Origin: NORP240 sp046047495
Lineage (GTDB): Bacteria > Pseudomonadota > Gammaproteobacteria > Pseudomonadales > Pseudohongiellaceae
Assembly (NCBI GenBank): GCA_046047495.1
Contig: JBJOHV010000018.1
Coordinates: 1-64,000 of the forward strand
Reading direction: 5' to 3'
DNA length: 64,000 nucleotides
Shown: positions 17,697 through 26,111 of the stretch, in pieces
Layout: the number at the start of each line of letters is the position of its first letter
Position numbering within the stretch: the stretch's first letter is position 1
Position numbers and translations under genes: made by a program
The notes under the pieces: generated by a model
What the model saw: the letters and a program-made list of their open reading frames with translations, nothing else
Databases searched by the model: none
Told to the model about the DNA's origin: nothing

Positions 17697-17972
17697 ATGT
17701 CCGAAAAGCGCGCGGAAGCCTACTGGAAACGCAATATCCGCATCGTAGGCTTCCTCCTGGCGATCTGGTTTACCGTATCTTTTGTGTGCGGCATTTTGCT
17801 GGTGGATTGGCTGGATAATTTCCGGTTTTGGGGATTCAAACTGGGCTTCTGGATTGCACAACAGGGCTCTATCTACGTATTCGTCATCCTTATCTTTGTG
17901 TATATCCACCTGATGGACAAACTGGACCAGGATTTCGAGACGTCCAGTACCCGGGAGGATGAGTCGCCATGA
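17697..17972 (+). CDS. DUF4212 small subunit of a sodium/substrate symporter
   Basis: A 91-residue protein with two membrane helices: IVGFLLAIWFTVSFVCGILLV at about 16-36 and a second at about 54-76. The DUF4212 pattern (YWKRN at the start, FGFKL/WGFKLGFWIAQQGSIYVF before helix 2, then a charged tail) is clear. Such proteins always precede an SSS-family symporter and are thought to be its accessory subunit. ATG 17697 has GAGG seven bases upstream. The stop overlaps the symporter start by 4 nt (ATGA). Confidence 0.9.
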   Translation: MSEKRAEAYWKRNIRIVGFLLAIWFTVSFVCGILLVDWLDNFRFWGFKLGFWIAQQGSIYVFVILIFVYIHLMDKLDQDFETSSTREDESP

Positions 17973-19657
17973 GCGTTCAGATCTGGACTTACCTCTTTAT
18001 CTTTTTGTCTTTCGGCTTATACATCGGCATTGCCGTCTGGTCGCGGGCGTCATCCACCCATGATTTCTATGTTGCCGGGGGCCACGTTTCGCCATTGGCC
18101 AACGGCATGGCGACTGCTGCGGACTGGATGTCAGCCGCATCATTCATTTCCATGGCCGGGCTGATTTCCTTCCTGGGCCGGGATGGCACCTTCTATCTTA
18201 TGGGGTGGACAGGCGGATACGTACTGCTGGCGCTGTTGCTGGCACCCTACCTGCGCAAGTTCGGCAAATACACGGTGCCGGATTTCATTGGTGATCGCTA
18301 TTACTCACGGTCTGCCCGCCTGATCGCCGTGTTCTGCGCCATTGTGATCTCCTTCGTTTACGTGTGTGGTCAAATGCAGGGCGCCGGCATTGTTTTTTCG
18401 CGGTTCCTTGAGGTTGATATCACGGTTGGTGTCGTCATTGGCATGACCATTGTATTTTTCTATGCCGTTCTGGGTGGCATGAAAGGCATCACCTATACCC
18501 AGGTTGCACAATACTGCGTGCTGATTTTTGCATTCATGGTGCCGGCCATATTCATTTCCCTGCTGATGACCGGCATACCAATCCCACAGTTCGGTTTCGG
18601 TGCAGAACTGACCGAGGCTTTTGGCGGAGGTTATCTGCTGGATCGTCTCGATGGCATGAGCGCTGACCTGGGCTTTCCCATTTATACGGAAGGCCAGAAG
18701 ACCACCCAGGACGTGTTCTTTATCACCGCCGCCCTCATGTTCGGCACAGCCGGTCTGCCCCATGTAATCATTCGGTTCTTCACGGTTCCGAATGTCAAAG
18801 CGGCACGTCGATCGGCGGGATATGCCCTGATCTTTATCGCGATCCTGTACACCACGGCGCCTGCTGTAGCGGCATTTGCACGTACCAACCTGATCAACAC
18901 TGTCAACAACGCGGAATACGCATCTGTGCCCGAGTGGTTCACCAAATGGGAGGCCACCAACCTGATCGTGTTTAATGACAGGAACAATGATGGCCGCATC
19001 CAGTATGTGGGGGACCCGGCCCGCAATGAACTGACCGTCAATCGGGATATCATGGTGCTGGCCAATCCGGAAATTGCCAATCTGCCTAACTGGGTTGTGG
19101 CATTGGTTGCCGCTGGCGGCCTGGCGGCAGCCCTTTCCACCGCGGCAGGGCTGTTGTTGGTGATATCGACTGCCGTATCGCACGATCTACTCAAGCGCAG
19201 TCTTATGCCGGGTATTACCGAGAAACAAGAACTGTTATATGCCCGCCTGGCGATATTCGTGGCCGTACTGGTGGCAGGGTATTACGGAATTAATCCTCCG
19301 GCCTACGTGGCCCAGGTTGTGGCTTTCGCCTTTGGGCTCGCCGCCGCATCCTTCTTCCCAGCCATCGTGTTGGGAATTTTCAATAAGCGCATGAACAAGG
19401 AAGGCGCCATTGCCGGCATGATTTGTGGATTCACATTTACCGCGGCTTACATCATCTATTTCAAGCTGGTCAACCCGGCCGCGGACAACGCTGCCGGGTG
19501 GTGGTTCGGGATTTCACCGGAAGGAATAGGCACAATGGGCACCTTGATCAATCTGGTGGTGGCAGTGGCGGTGGCTCGGGTGACTGCTGCGCCGCCGGCG
19601 GACGTGCAGGCAATAGTGTCCGCCATCCGCCTGCCGGGTGAGGCGATCAAGTACTAG
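17969..19657 (+). CDS. Sodium:solute symporter (SSS family, acetate/organic-acid ActP-like)
   Basis: A 562-residue membrane protein of the SSS/SLC5 family, DUF4212-associated (VC2705-type) subfamily. The N-terminal signature FYVAGGHVSPLANGMATAAD is followed by DWMSAASFISMAGL. A hydrophilic loop of about 60 residues (about 310-370) precedes the conserved GGLAAALSTAAGLLL. These carriers import acetate, pyruvate or similar acids with Na+. Acetyl-CoA synthetase is encoded 22 kb away rather than adjacent. It is coupled to the DUF4212 gene. Its stop overlaps the stop of the convergent AGCS gene by three bases within CTAG. Confidence 0.9.
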   Translation: MSVQIWTYLFIFLSFGLYIGIAVWSRASSTHDFYVAGGHVSPLANGMATAADWMSAASFISMAGLISFLGRDGTFYLMGWTGGYVLLALLLAPYLRKFGKYTVPDFIGDRYYSRSARLIAVFCAIVISFVYVCGQMQGAGIVFSRFLEVDITVGVVIGMTIVFFYAVLGGMKGITYTQVAQYCVLIFAFMVPAIFISLLMTGIPIPQFGFGAELTEAFGGGYLLDRLDGMSADLGFPIYTEGQKTTQDVFFITAALMFGTAGLPHVIIRFFTVPNVKAARRSAGYALIFIAILYTTAPAVAAFARTNLINTVNNAEYASVPEWFTKWEATNLIVFNDRNNDGRIQYVGDPARNELTVNRDIMVLANPEIANLPNWVVALVAAGGLAAALSTAAGLLLVISTAVSHDLLKRSLMPGITEKQELLYARLAIFVAVLVAGYYGINPPAYVAQVVAFAFGLAAASFFPAIVLGIFNKRMNKEGAIAGMICGFTFTAAYIIYFKLVNPAADNAAGWWFGISPEGIGTMGTLINLVVAVAVARVTAAPPADVQAIVSAIRLPGEAIKY

Positions 19658-21324
19658 AGATCACGATTGGGATGCACCTTGGTCCAGTAGTCAGACACCG
19701 TCTGCTTCATCTCACGGCTCAACAGCAGAATGCCCACCAGATTTGGGACTGTCATGAGCACGATGGTGATCAGTGAGATATTCCAAACTATCGTGGTATC
19801 CGCAAAGGCTGCATAGAAGAATCCCAGCACGTAAACTATCCTGTAGGGCAGCACTGCACGCGAGCCTAACAGGTAGGTGATGGCGCGATCACCATAGTAT
19901 GACCAGGCTATTGCCGTGGAAAATGCGAAAAGCAAGAGCCCGACAGACACGATGTACTGACCGAAGTCACCCAACAATCCCTGAGTGAATGCCTTGGTGG
20001 TCAGCGGCACGGAATGCAGCAGGGAGCGGCCAGACACGGATACTGAAGCATCCAGCAGAGTACCGTTCGTCACCATCAGGGTATCGGTCAGAGGCACTCC
20101 GTTGCGCGAATACCGGACATCCTCCGCCACAGATCGCGAGTTCAGGAGGGTAAATTGGTTCGTGTTAGTCGCCTGTCCGTTGCTTATCAGCAATTCGCCA
20201 CTGAATCTTTGTACTTCCCCATCCGAAGTGCCGGTCAACAAAGTGAACAGCGCGCTCCTGTCCTCCTCATTGGTGTCAGTGTACTCACCCGCCACATATA
20301 GCATGTCAGCTCGCTGAAATACGTTGTCAAATTTCTCCTTCCACACACCGGAGGACAGTATCACCAATCCTGTGATCGTGCAGATGATGATAGTATCGAT
20401 AAATGGTTCCAGAATGGACACCATGCCTTCATCGGCAGGCTCCTCCGTCCGGGCAGCTGCGTGTGCAATCGGTGCCGATCCCTGTCCGGCCTCATTGGAG
20501 AAGAGTCCCCGGTTGACGCCACGATTCAAGGCATAGGCAAAGGTCGCACCGAGGAAACCGCCACTTGCGGCTGAGCCTGTGAAGGCATCGGAAAAAATGG
20601 ATATGAACGACGGAATGATATTGGCTGCATTGGGAATGATGACCGCAGCAGCACCCACCAGGTATATCAGCGCCATGGTTGGTACGATGGCGGCCGCCAC
20701 GGCCGCAATTCGCTTGATGCCACCGATGATGACCAATGCAAGGAGAACGGATAACACAGCTCCCGTGACCATGGGATTGATGGAAAACGAATCCCGCATG
20801 CCGGCTGCTATGCTGTTGATCTGAGGCAGGTTGCCGGTTCCGAAAGAACAGAACACTGTTGCCACGGCGAAAATCACAGCCAGCCATTTTGCATTGAGCC
20901 CTTTCTCCATGTAGTACATCGGACCACCAGCCACCGTGCCGTCCTCGGTGATATCGCGGTATTTATGTGAAAGTGTCACCTCGACAAACTTGGTGGTCAT
21001 GCCAAAAAAAGCGGTCATCCACATCCAGAAAAGCGCCGCCGGGCCACCAAGGTGCAGAGCAAGGGCGACACCGCCGATATTTCCGGTGCCCACAGTTCCC
21101 GACAAGGCAGTGGCCAGCGCCTGGAAGTGACTCGCATCACCCTTCGCCTCATCGGTATCGAATTTGCCGCGGGTTACCTTGATGGCGTGGTTGAAATAAC
21201 GGATCTGGGGGAATCGCAGGTACAGGGTGAAAAATATCCCGACAGACAAAAGAAAATAGGGAAACCAGGGCGCGCTGCCAAGATACCCGTCAAGAAACAG
21301 CATGAATTGATTTACCGCGTCCAC
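19654..21324 (-). CDS. AGCS-family alanine/glycine:cation symporter with an internal insertion
   Basis: A 556-residue sodium:amino-acid symporter. Diagnostic segments are FPQIRYF near the N-terminus, ATALSGTVGTGNIGGVALAL around residue 75-95 and NRGLFSNEAGQGSAPIAHAA around 275. Between two late membrane segments (about residues 335-440) lies a hydrophilic stretch absent from short AGCS proteins (for example YVAGEYTDTNEEDRS and FSGELLISNGQATNT). No ATG fits the family N-terminus. GTG 21324 (VDAVNQFMLFLDGYLG) has AGAGGG eight bases upstream; ATG 21303 is the alternative. Substrate is probably alanine or glycine by family. Confidence 0.88.
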   Translation of the reverse strand: MDAVNQFMLFLDGYLGSAPWFPYFLLSVGIFFTLYLRFPQIRYFNHAIKVTRGKFDTDEAKGDASHFQALATALSGTVGTGNIGGVALALHLGGPAALFWMWMTAFFGMTTKFVEVTLSHKYRDITEDGTVAGGPMYYMEKGLNAKWLAVIFAVATVFCSFGTGNLPQINSIAAGMRDSFSINPMVTGAVLSVLLALVIIGGIKRIAAVAAAIVPTMALIYLVGAAAVIIPNAANIIPSFISIFSDAFTGSAASGGFLGATFAYALNRGVNRGLFSNEAGQGSAPIAHAAARTEEPADEGMVSILEPFIDTIIICTITGLVILSSGVWKEKFDNVFQRADMLYVAGEYTDTNEEDRSALFTLLTGTSDGEVQRFSGELLISNGQATNTNQFTLLNSRSVAEDVRYSRNGVPLTDTLMVTNGTLLDASVSVSGRSLLHSVPLTTKAFTQGLLGDFGQYIVSVGLLLFAFSTAIAWSYYGDRAITYLLGSRAVLPYRIVYVLGFFYAAFADTTIVWNISLITIVLMTVPNLVGILLLSREMKQTVSDYWTKVHPNRDL

Positions 21325-21373
21325 AGTGCCTGCCCTCTTGGTTCCAGATTCGTTGTGTCTGTATTGCTCAGCG

Positions 21374-22195
21374 TCATTCTTCCGTGATGGTGATTCCGGG
21401 GGCCGACACCGAAACTGATTCGATGGCCAGCACCCGCTCATGAAGGTTCTGCGCGAGCTGCAAATAGGACTGACTGACCGGGTGTCGAGGGTCGGCAACC
21501 ACAACCGGATTGCCCTCGTCGGTCCTTTGCCTTATCAACAGATCAAGGGGCAATGCAGCCAAAACCTCCACTCCATATTCCTGTGCCAGGCTGGTTGCAC
21601 CGCCGGTGCCGAAAATCGCTTCCTGATGACCACAATGCGAGCAAACATGCTGGCTCATATTCTCTACAATACCAAGGATCGGAACATCCACCTTGCGAAA
21701 CATCTCAATGCCTTTTCGCGCATCGAGCAGAGCCACATCCTGGGGCGTGGTGACAATGACAGCACCGGTGAGCCGTACCGACTGAGCAAGACTGAGCTGA
21801 ATATCTCCTGTTCCAGGCGGCATATCGACGATCAGGTAATCCAAATCACCCCACAGAGTATCGCCCAGCATCTGATTGAATGCACCGATGATCATCGGTG
21901 CCCGCCATACCATTGGTGTTCTCTCGTCGACGAGGAATCCCATGGAATTGCATCGCAGGCCGTGGGCAATCACAGGCTCCATAAACTTCTTGTCGACGAT
22001 CCGGGGGCGAGTGCCTTTTGCTACGCCCAGCATCAATGGCTGGCTGGGGCCATAGATGTCCGCATCCAGCAAACCCACCCGCTCCCCCATTTTGAGCAGG
22101 CCCAGGGCCATATTCAATGCAGTGGTGGATTTCCCCACTCCGCCTTTGCCGGAAGCAACGCAAACGATATGCTGGATCTGAGAAACAGGATTCAA
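21374..22195 (-). CDS. apbC: Iron-sulfur cluster carrier ATPase, Mrp/ApbC family, short form
   Basis: A 273-residue P-loop ATPase with the deviant Walker A ASGKGGVGKST (14-24), DADIYGPSQP, the switch VDMPPGTGD and the cluster-binding CSHCG pair near residue 190. Mrp/NBP35 proteins bind and deliver 4Fe-4S clusters. The N-terminal MIP18/DUF59 domain found in most Mrp proteins is missing. The TTG start (22195) has AAGGA seven bases upstream and an in-frame TGA at 22208-22210, so the short N-terminus is genuine. The downstream AGCS gene starts 50 nt on, perhaps as an operon. Confidence 0.92.
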   Translation of the reverse strand: MNPVSQIQHIVCVASGKGGVGKSTTALNMALGLLKMGERVGLLDADIYGPSQPLMLGVAKGTRPRIVDKKFMEPVIAHGLRCNSMGFLVDERTPMVWRAPMIIGAFNQMLGDTLWGDLDYLIVDMPPGTGDIQLSLAQSVRLTGAVIVTTPQDVALLDARKGIEMFRKVDVPILGIVENMSQHVCSHCGHQEAIFGTGGATSLAQEYGVEVLAALPLDLLIRQRTDEGNPVVVADPRHPVSQSYLQLAQNLHERVLAIESVSVSAPGITITEE

Positions 22196-22377
22196 ACTAG
22201 CTTCCTTTCAACTCGGCGTAGGCGCCGGGATTTTCGGCAACGGTCCTGGATTATCATTGATCCAATTTCAAAATCCAAGCAACCATGGACGGGAGACTCT
22301 CAAGCCCATGGGAACTTGAAAAATTGCCACAATAGTGATCTATTGCGGCAAGACCTGTTGTCCTGGAGCCTGCTGCA

Positions 22378-22917
22378 ATGCGTTCGGTCTTGACCCCTGC
22401 AATGGTAATGCTTTCATTCCTGCTGCCCGATACAGCCGGGGCGACTGAGCAGATCATCGATAACGCCCCTGTAAAATTTGCGCTCTATTCATCTGCATGG
22501 GGTGAGAATGCGCGCGCCGGACTAAGACTCGTAGTGGAAAACCAGCAAGACGTCCCTATTCGCCTGCAGTCCATCGAGTTCAGTGGTGACGAAGGCACCA
22601 GGGATGCCCCGGCGTTGGCGCTGGATCTGGCTGTGCCAGCCGGCGGATTCGCGGAGGCCGAGCTACCCTATATTGACCTGCTGACCCCGCTACCCTGTGT
22701 GACTACCACCATGGCAGACAACTGGCGACTGGTGGAGATTTCAAATTACACCCTGAATCCATCGGTCCGTAGCCTGATCATTGAGGATACCGATGCCTTT
22801 CGCATTTACCAATGCATTACCAGTGCAACCACAGGCTGGCTAGACACCACCACCAACGAGGTGCATCAGTACCGGGAATGGGTGCTTTACCATTTCGAGC
22901 GACGCCTGGATCGTTGA
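22378..22917 (+). CDS. Predicted secreted protein, unrecognised
   Basis: A 179-residue protein with a likely signal peptide (MRSVLTPAMVMLSFLLPDTAGATE). The mature part looks all-beta: KFALYSSAWGENARAGLRLVVENQ is followed by QSIEFSGDEGT and a proline-rich LDLLTPLPCVTT. Two cysteines (in LPCVT and YQCIT) could form a disulfide in the periplasm. I do not recognise the family. It stands alone between the divergent apbC gene and a bidirectional terminator shared with hppA, so it is monocistronic. Confidence 0.65.
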   Translation: MRSVLTPAMVMLSFLLPDTAGATEQIIDNAPVKFALYSSAWGENARAGLRLVVENQQDVPIRLQSIEFSGDEGTRDAPALALDLAVPAGGFAEAELPYIDLLTPLPCVTTTMADNWRLVEISNYTLNPSVRSLIIEDTDAFRIYQCITSATTGWLDTTTNEVHQYREWVLYHFERRLDR

Positions 22918-22990
22918 ACCGGCGGGCCTGGGATGATTGATTGGCTACGAAGATCACAAATTCGGAAGCCATAATAGGAAGCCATAAAAA

Positions 22991-23014
22991 AGGGGCCTGT
23001 TGGCCCCTTTTTTT
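22991..23014. terminator. Bidirectional rho-independent terminator between the secreted protein and hppA
   Basis: AGGGGCC (22991-22997), loop TGTT, GGCCCCT (23002-23008) and a run of T on the right; a matching A run on the left makes it usable from both strands. It serves the plus-strand hypothetical gene and the minus-strand hppA. Confidence 0.9.
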
Positions 23015-23034
23015 GCGAACGCGCAATTAATCTC

Positions 23035-25170
23035 TTACAGCAGTATGCCACCGTACTGTACGAAAAACGGGGCAAAAACCAAGCTCAGGATTGCAGACAG
23101 CTTGATGAGAATGTTCAGCGACGGGCCCGAAGTATCTTTCAACGGGTCGCCGACCGTGTCGCCGACCACAGCCGCCTTATGCACATCGGAACCCTTGCCT
23201 CCAAGATTGCCTGCCTCGATGTATTTCTTGGCGTTGTCCCAGGCCCCGCCGCTGTTGGAGGAGGCAATGGCCAATACGCCACCTGCCACCAGGGACCCGG
23301 CCAGAATACCGCCGACAGCCTGTACTCCAAACAGGAAGCCTGCGACCAGTGGCGTGCCCATGATCAGGATTCCCGGGGGGATCATCTCCCGCAGAGCGGC
23401 ACGGGTTGAAATGGCCACGCACTGGGCATAATCCGGTTCACCGGTACCGTCCATGATGCCAGGTATCGTGCGGAACTGGCGACGGACTTCCTCGATCATA
23501 TCGAATGCCGCTTTGCCAACGGACTTCATGGTCATGGCGGTAAACAGGAATGGCAACACCGCACCGACGAACAGGCTTACATAGACGACAGGGTCCAGGA
23601 TGCTCATGGTCAGCTGGGTGTTGTCACCCATCTCCGCCATCAGGTTCTGAGATGAAGTAATGAAGGCAGCAAACAGTGCCAGGGAGGTAAGAATGGCTGC
23701 GCCGATGGCAAACCCTTTGCCGATCGCTGCCGTGGTATTGCCGGCCGAGTCCAGAACATCGGTACGACGTCGCACCTCCTTTTCAAGGCCCACCATCTCC
23801 GCGATTCCGCCGGCATTGTCGGCCACCGGGCCATAGGCATCGATCGTGAGGGCGATGACCAGGGTTCCCAACATACCCAGTGACGCAATGGCCACACCGT
23901 ACATGCCCGCCAGCTCCCAGCTGACGAAAATGCTGACGGCAATGGCCAAGTAGGGCAACACCGTGCTCTTGTACCCCAGTGCCAGCCCATAGATGATGTT
24001 GGTTGCAACCCCGGTTTCACAGGACTTGGCCACTTCCTGAACCGGTTTGAAATCCCCGGACGTGTAGTAGCCTGTCAACAAGCCAACGGCCAAGCCGGCG
24101 ATCAGACCTGAAAGGAAGCACCAGTACACCCCCATGGCTCCATAGGTTTCGCCATTCAGCTCGAAGGACTCGGGAATCAGCGCAACGGTAAAGAAGTACA
24201 TGACCACCGCCATCAGGGCGCTGGAAATCACCAGCAATTTCATCAGGGCGGGCGCCACATCCTGCTCGGTCTTGACGCTGACCAGCAGCTTAGTCAGGAG
24301 ACTGACGGGAATTCCCACGGCAGAAATGAGGATCGGGTACAGCAGGGCATCCGGATTGTTCTGGAATGCAATGGCGCTGATCACCATGGCTGCACAGGTA
24401 CTCTCGGCACATGAACCGAACAGGTCGGCTCCCATACCGGCCACGTCGCCAACATTGTCACCGACGTTGTCCGCGATCACTGCCGGATTGCGGGGATCGT
24501 CCTCGGGAATGCCTTGCTCAACCTTGCCCACCAGATCCGCGCCAACGTCAGCCGCCTTGGTGAATATGCCCCCGCCGACCCTGGCAAACAGTGCGATGGT
24601 GGATCCGCCCAGGCCGAAGCCTGCGATGATTTCCATCAGAACATAGTTGGGAAGGTCTGCCGGGAGAACGGCTTTCATGACGACGTAAATGATGACCAGT
24701 CCCAGGGTGGCAAGCCCGACGAGGGCAAATCCCATCACGGCACCTGAATTCAGGGCTACGTCAAAAGCACTGGAAATGTCTTTTTTGGCTGACACCGTGG
24801 TACGGGCATTGCCCTGGGTAGCCACCATCATGCCTATATAGCCGGAAGCGATGGAAATCACGCCGCCGAAAATGAAGGCAATGGCCGTATAAATGCCTTC
24901 CCTGACGTTGTCAGTGTGATGATCATCAATCAGCACGGCAATGATCACGGCAAAACACACCATGAATACGGCCAGGAATCGGTACTCCTGTTTGAGGAAG
25001 GCCATGGCGCCTTTGGAGATGGCACCGTGGATGAATCTCAGGCGATCGGCTTCTTTCCCTTCCAGCCCCATATCAAGGGGAATGGCCTTGACCTTGTTCA
25101 TGTAAAAGAAGGCGATTCCCAGCCCGAACAGCGAAAGAATCGTGGTTAAGGTGATCGTTAAGCCCGACAT
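23035..25170 (-). CDS. hppA: Membrane-bound ion-translocating pyrophosphatase, K+-dependent type
   Basis: A 711-residue, about 16-helix protein that couples PPi hydrolysis to H+ or Na+ pumping. The catalytic loop DVGADLVGKVEQGIPEDDPRNPA and the adjacent NVGDNVGDVAGMGADLF are intact, as is the C-terminal GDPLKDTSGPSLNIL. In GNTTAAIGKGFAIG the position that is Lys in K+-independent enzymes is Ala and the partner is Gly, which by published family rules means K+-dependent. Many such enzymes pump Na+, but the ion cannot be settled from sequence by eye. Single gene with its own promoter and terminator. Confidence 0.96.
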   Translation of the reverse strand: MSGLTITLTTILSLFGLGIAFFYMNKVKAIPLDMGLEGKEADRLRFIHGAISKGAMAFLKQEYRFLAVFMVCFAVIIAVLIDDHHTDNVREGIYTAIAFIFGGVISIASGYIGMMVATQGNARTTVSAKKDISSAFDVALNSGAVMGFALVGLATLGLVIIYVVMKAVLPADLPNYVLMEIIAGFGLGGSTIALFARVGGGIFTKAADVGADLVGKVEQGIPEDDPRNPAVIADNVGDNVGDVAGMGADLFGSCAESTCAAMVISAIAFQNNPDALLYPILISAVGIPVSLLTKLLVSVKTEQDVAPALMKLLVISSALMAVVMYFFTVALIPESFELNGETYGAMGVYWCFLSGLIAGLAVGLLTGYYTSGDFKPVQEVAKSCETGVATNIIYGLALGYKSTVLPYLAIAVSIFVSWELAGMYGVAIASLGMLGTLVIALTIDAYGPVADNAGGIAEMVGLEKEVRRRTDVLDSAGNTTAAIGKGFAIGAAILTSLALFAAFITSSQNLMAEMGDNTQLTMSILDPVVYVSLFVGAVLPFLFTAMTMKSVGKAAFDMIEEVRRQFRTIPGIMDGTGEPDYAQCVAISTRAALREMIPPGILIMGTPLVAGFLFGVQAVGGILAGSLVAGGVLAIASSNSGGAWDNAKKYIEAGNLGGKGSDVHKAAVVGDTVGDPLKDTSGPSLNILIKLSAILSLVFAPFFVQYGGILL

Positions 25171-25199
25171 CTACCTTGTTCTCCCCAATGGATTGATAA

Positions 25200-25228
25200 A
25201 ATTAAAGGCGCGCACTTTACCACATCAA
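25200..25228 (-). promoter_or_regulatory. Candidate promoter of hppA
   Basis: On the minus strand, TTGATG (25228-25223), a 17-base spacer and TTAATT (25205-25200) lie about 30 nt upstream of the hppA ATG. Match to consensus is moderate. Confidence 0.4.
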
Positions 25229-25280
25229 CCTTGACAAACAAAGGATGAGGGGGAGCCTTCGGGCCCGCGTCAGAGGGGGC

Positions 25281-25919
25281 TCAGGGGGTGCGGGCCTGGG
25301 CGTCTTGGATCAGTTGATCCTTGCGGGATTCCAACTCGGCAATGAGGTCCTTGGACAGGGGTTCAAGCGGATTGCCGTCGGCGTCCACGTTCTCATATTT
25401 GGCCTGCTCGGCAGCCAGAACATCCAGGAGCTCTTCGGCAATCTGAACGGCTTCCCGATAGCTGGCATTGGCATCGTTACCGGCGGTAATGGCGGCCTCC
25501 ATGGCAGCGATCTGAGCCTCCAGCTCCCGTATACGGGTTAGTTTCTGCTGACGCTCAGCTTGGGCACGGGCCACGGCTTCCCGCTGTTGCCGGTTTCGCA
25601 TTTCCGCAAGCTCTTGCTGTTGCTGGGCTTCGACTCTGGCGAGTTCAGCCTGGCGGGCCCGTTCGGCCTCCAGGCGGGCCTGTTCAGCCAATCGGACCTG
25701 CCGCTGACGCTCCTCTTCTGCTGCGCGTGCCCGCGCCTGCTCGGCAGCCAGTTGGGCGGCTTCCTGCTCGGCGGCTATACGAGCGGCTTCCGCGGCAGCT
25801 GCTTCGGTTTCTCTGGCAGATTGTGAACTGCAGGCACTTACGGCCAGCAACAGTGCCAGCAGCCCGGCTGTTCGCGCCTGACGAAACCTGGAAACCTTGT
25901 TTTGCATGGCAATTTTCAT
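25281..25919 (-). CDS. Predicted coiled-coil lipoprotein, unrecognised
   Basis: An N-terminal signal sequence ends in the lipobox-like LAVSACSS (Cys about residue 30). After it comes a long, low-complexity Ala/Glu/Gln/Arg coiled coil (about residues 40-150) reminiscent of TolA or of SPOR-associated envelope proteins. The last 60 residues (AEELLDVLAAEQAKYENVDADG) are less repetitive. It is probably an outer-membrane lipoprotein with a periplasmic rod. ATG 25919 is chosen; in-frame ATGs at 25952 and 25907 are also possible and none has a strong ribosome-binding site. The repetitive composition makes homology by eye unreliable. Confidence 0.65.
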   Translation of the reverse strand: MKIAMQNKVSRFRQARTAGLLALLLAVSACSSQSARETEAAAAEAARIAAEQEAAQLAAEQARARAAEEERQRQVRLAEQARLEAERARQAELARVEAQQQQELAEMRNRQQREAVARAQAERQQKLTRIRELEAQIAAMEAAITAGNDANASYREAVQIAEELLDVLAAEQAKYENVDADGNPLEPLSKDLIAELESRKDQLIQDAQARTP

Positions 25920-26111
25920 CCCATTCACCCCGCAGCCAGTTTTGTGCCGCAAATATTAACTTCAACCTGTTGATTAATAAACTTATTTTTTGAACCAAGC
26001 CGCAACATTGCGGTACGGACCACAGTTTATAGCGATTAAACCGGGAATTGTCAGTAAAATCCACGTTGTTTCACGCACTTGGATAGCAATATCGACAGCA
26101 GTGGCCAGGGC

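Noticed and set aside
18305..19183. Minus-strand open frame of 292 codons inside the SSS symporter
   Set aside because: Antisense shadow of a conserved transporter, His/Gln-rich.
21440..22393. Plus-strand open frame of 317 codons opposite apbC
   Set aside because: Antisense to the Mrp-type ATPase and overlaps the start of the secreted-protein gene; no family motif.
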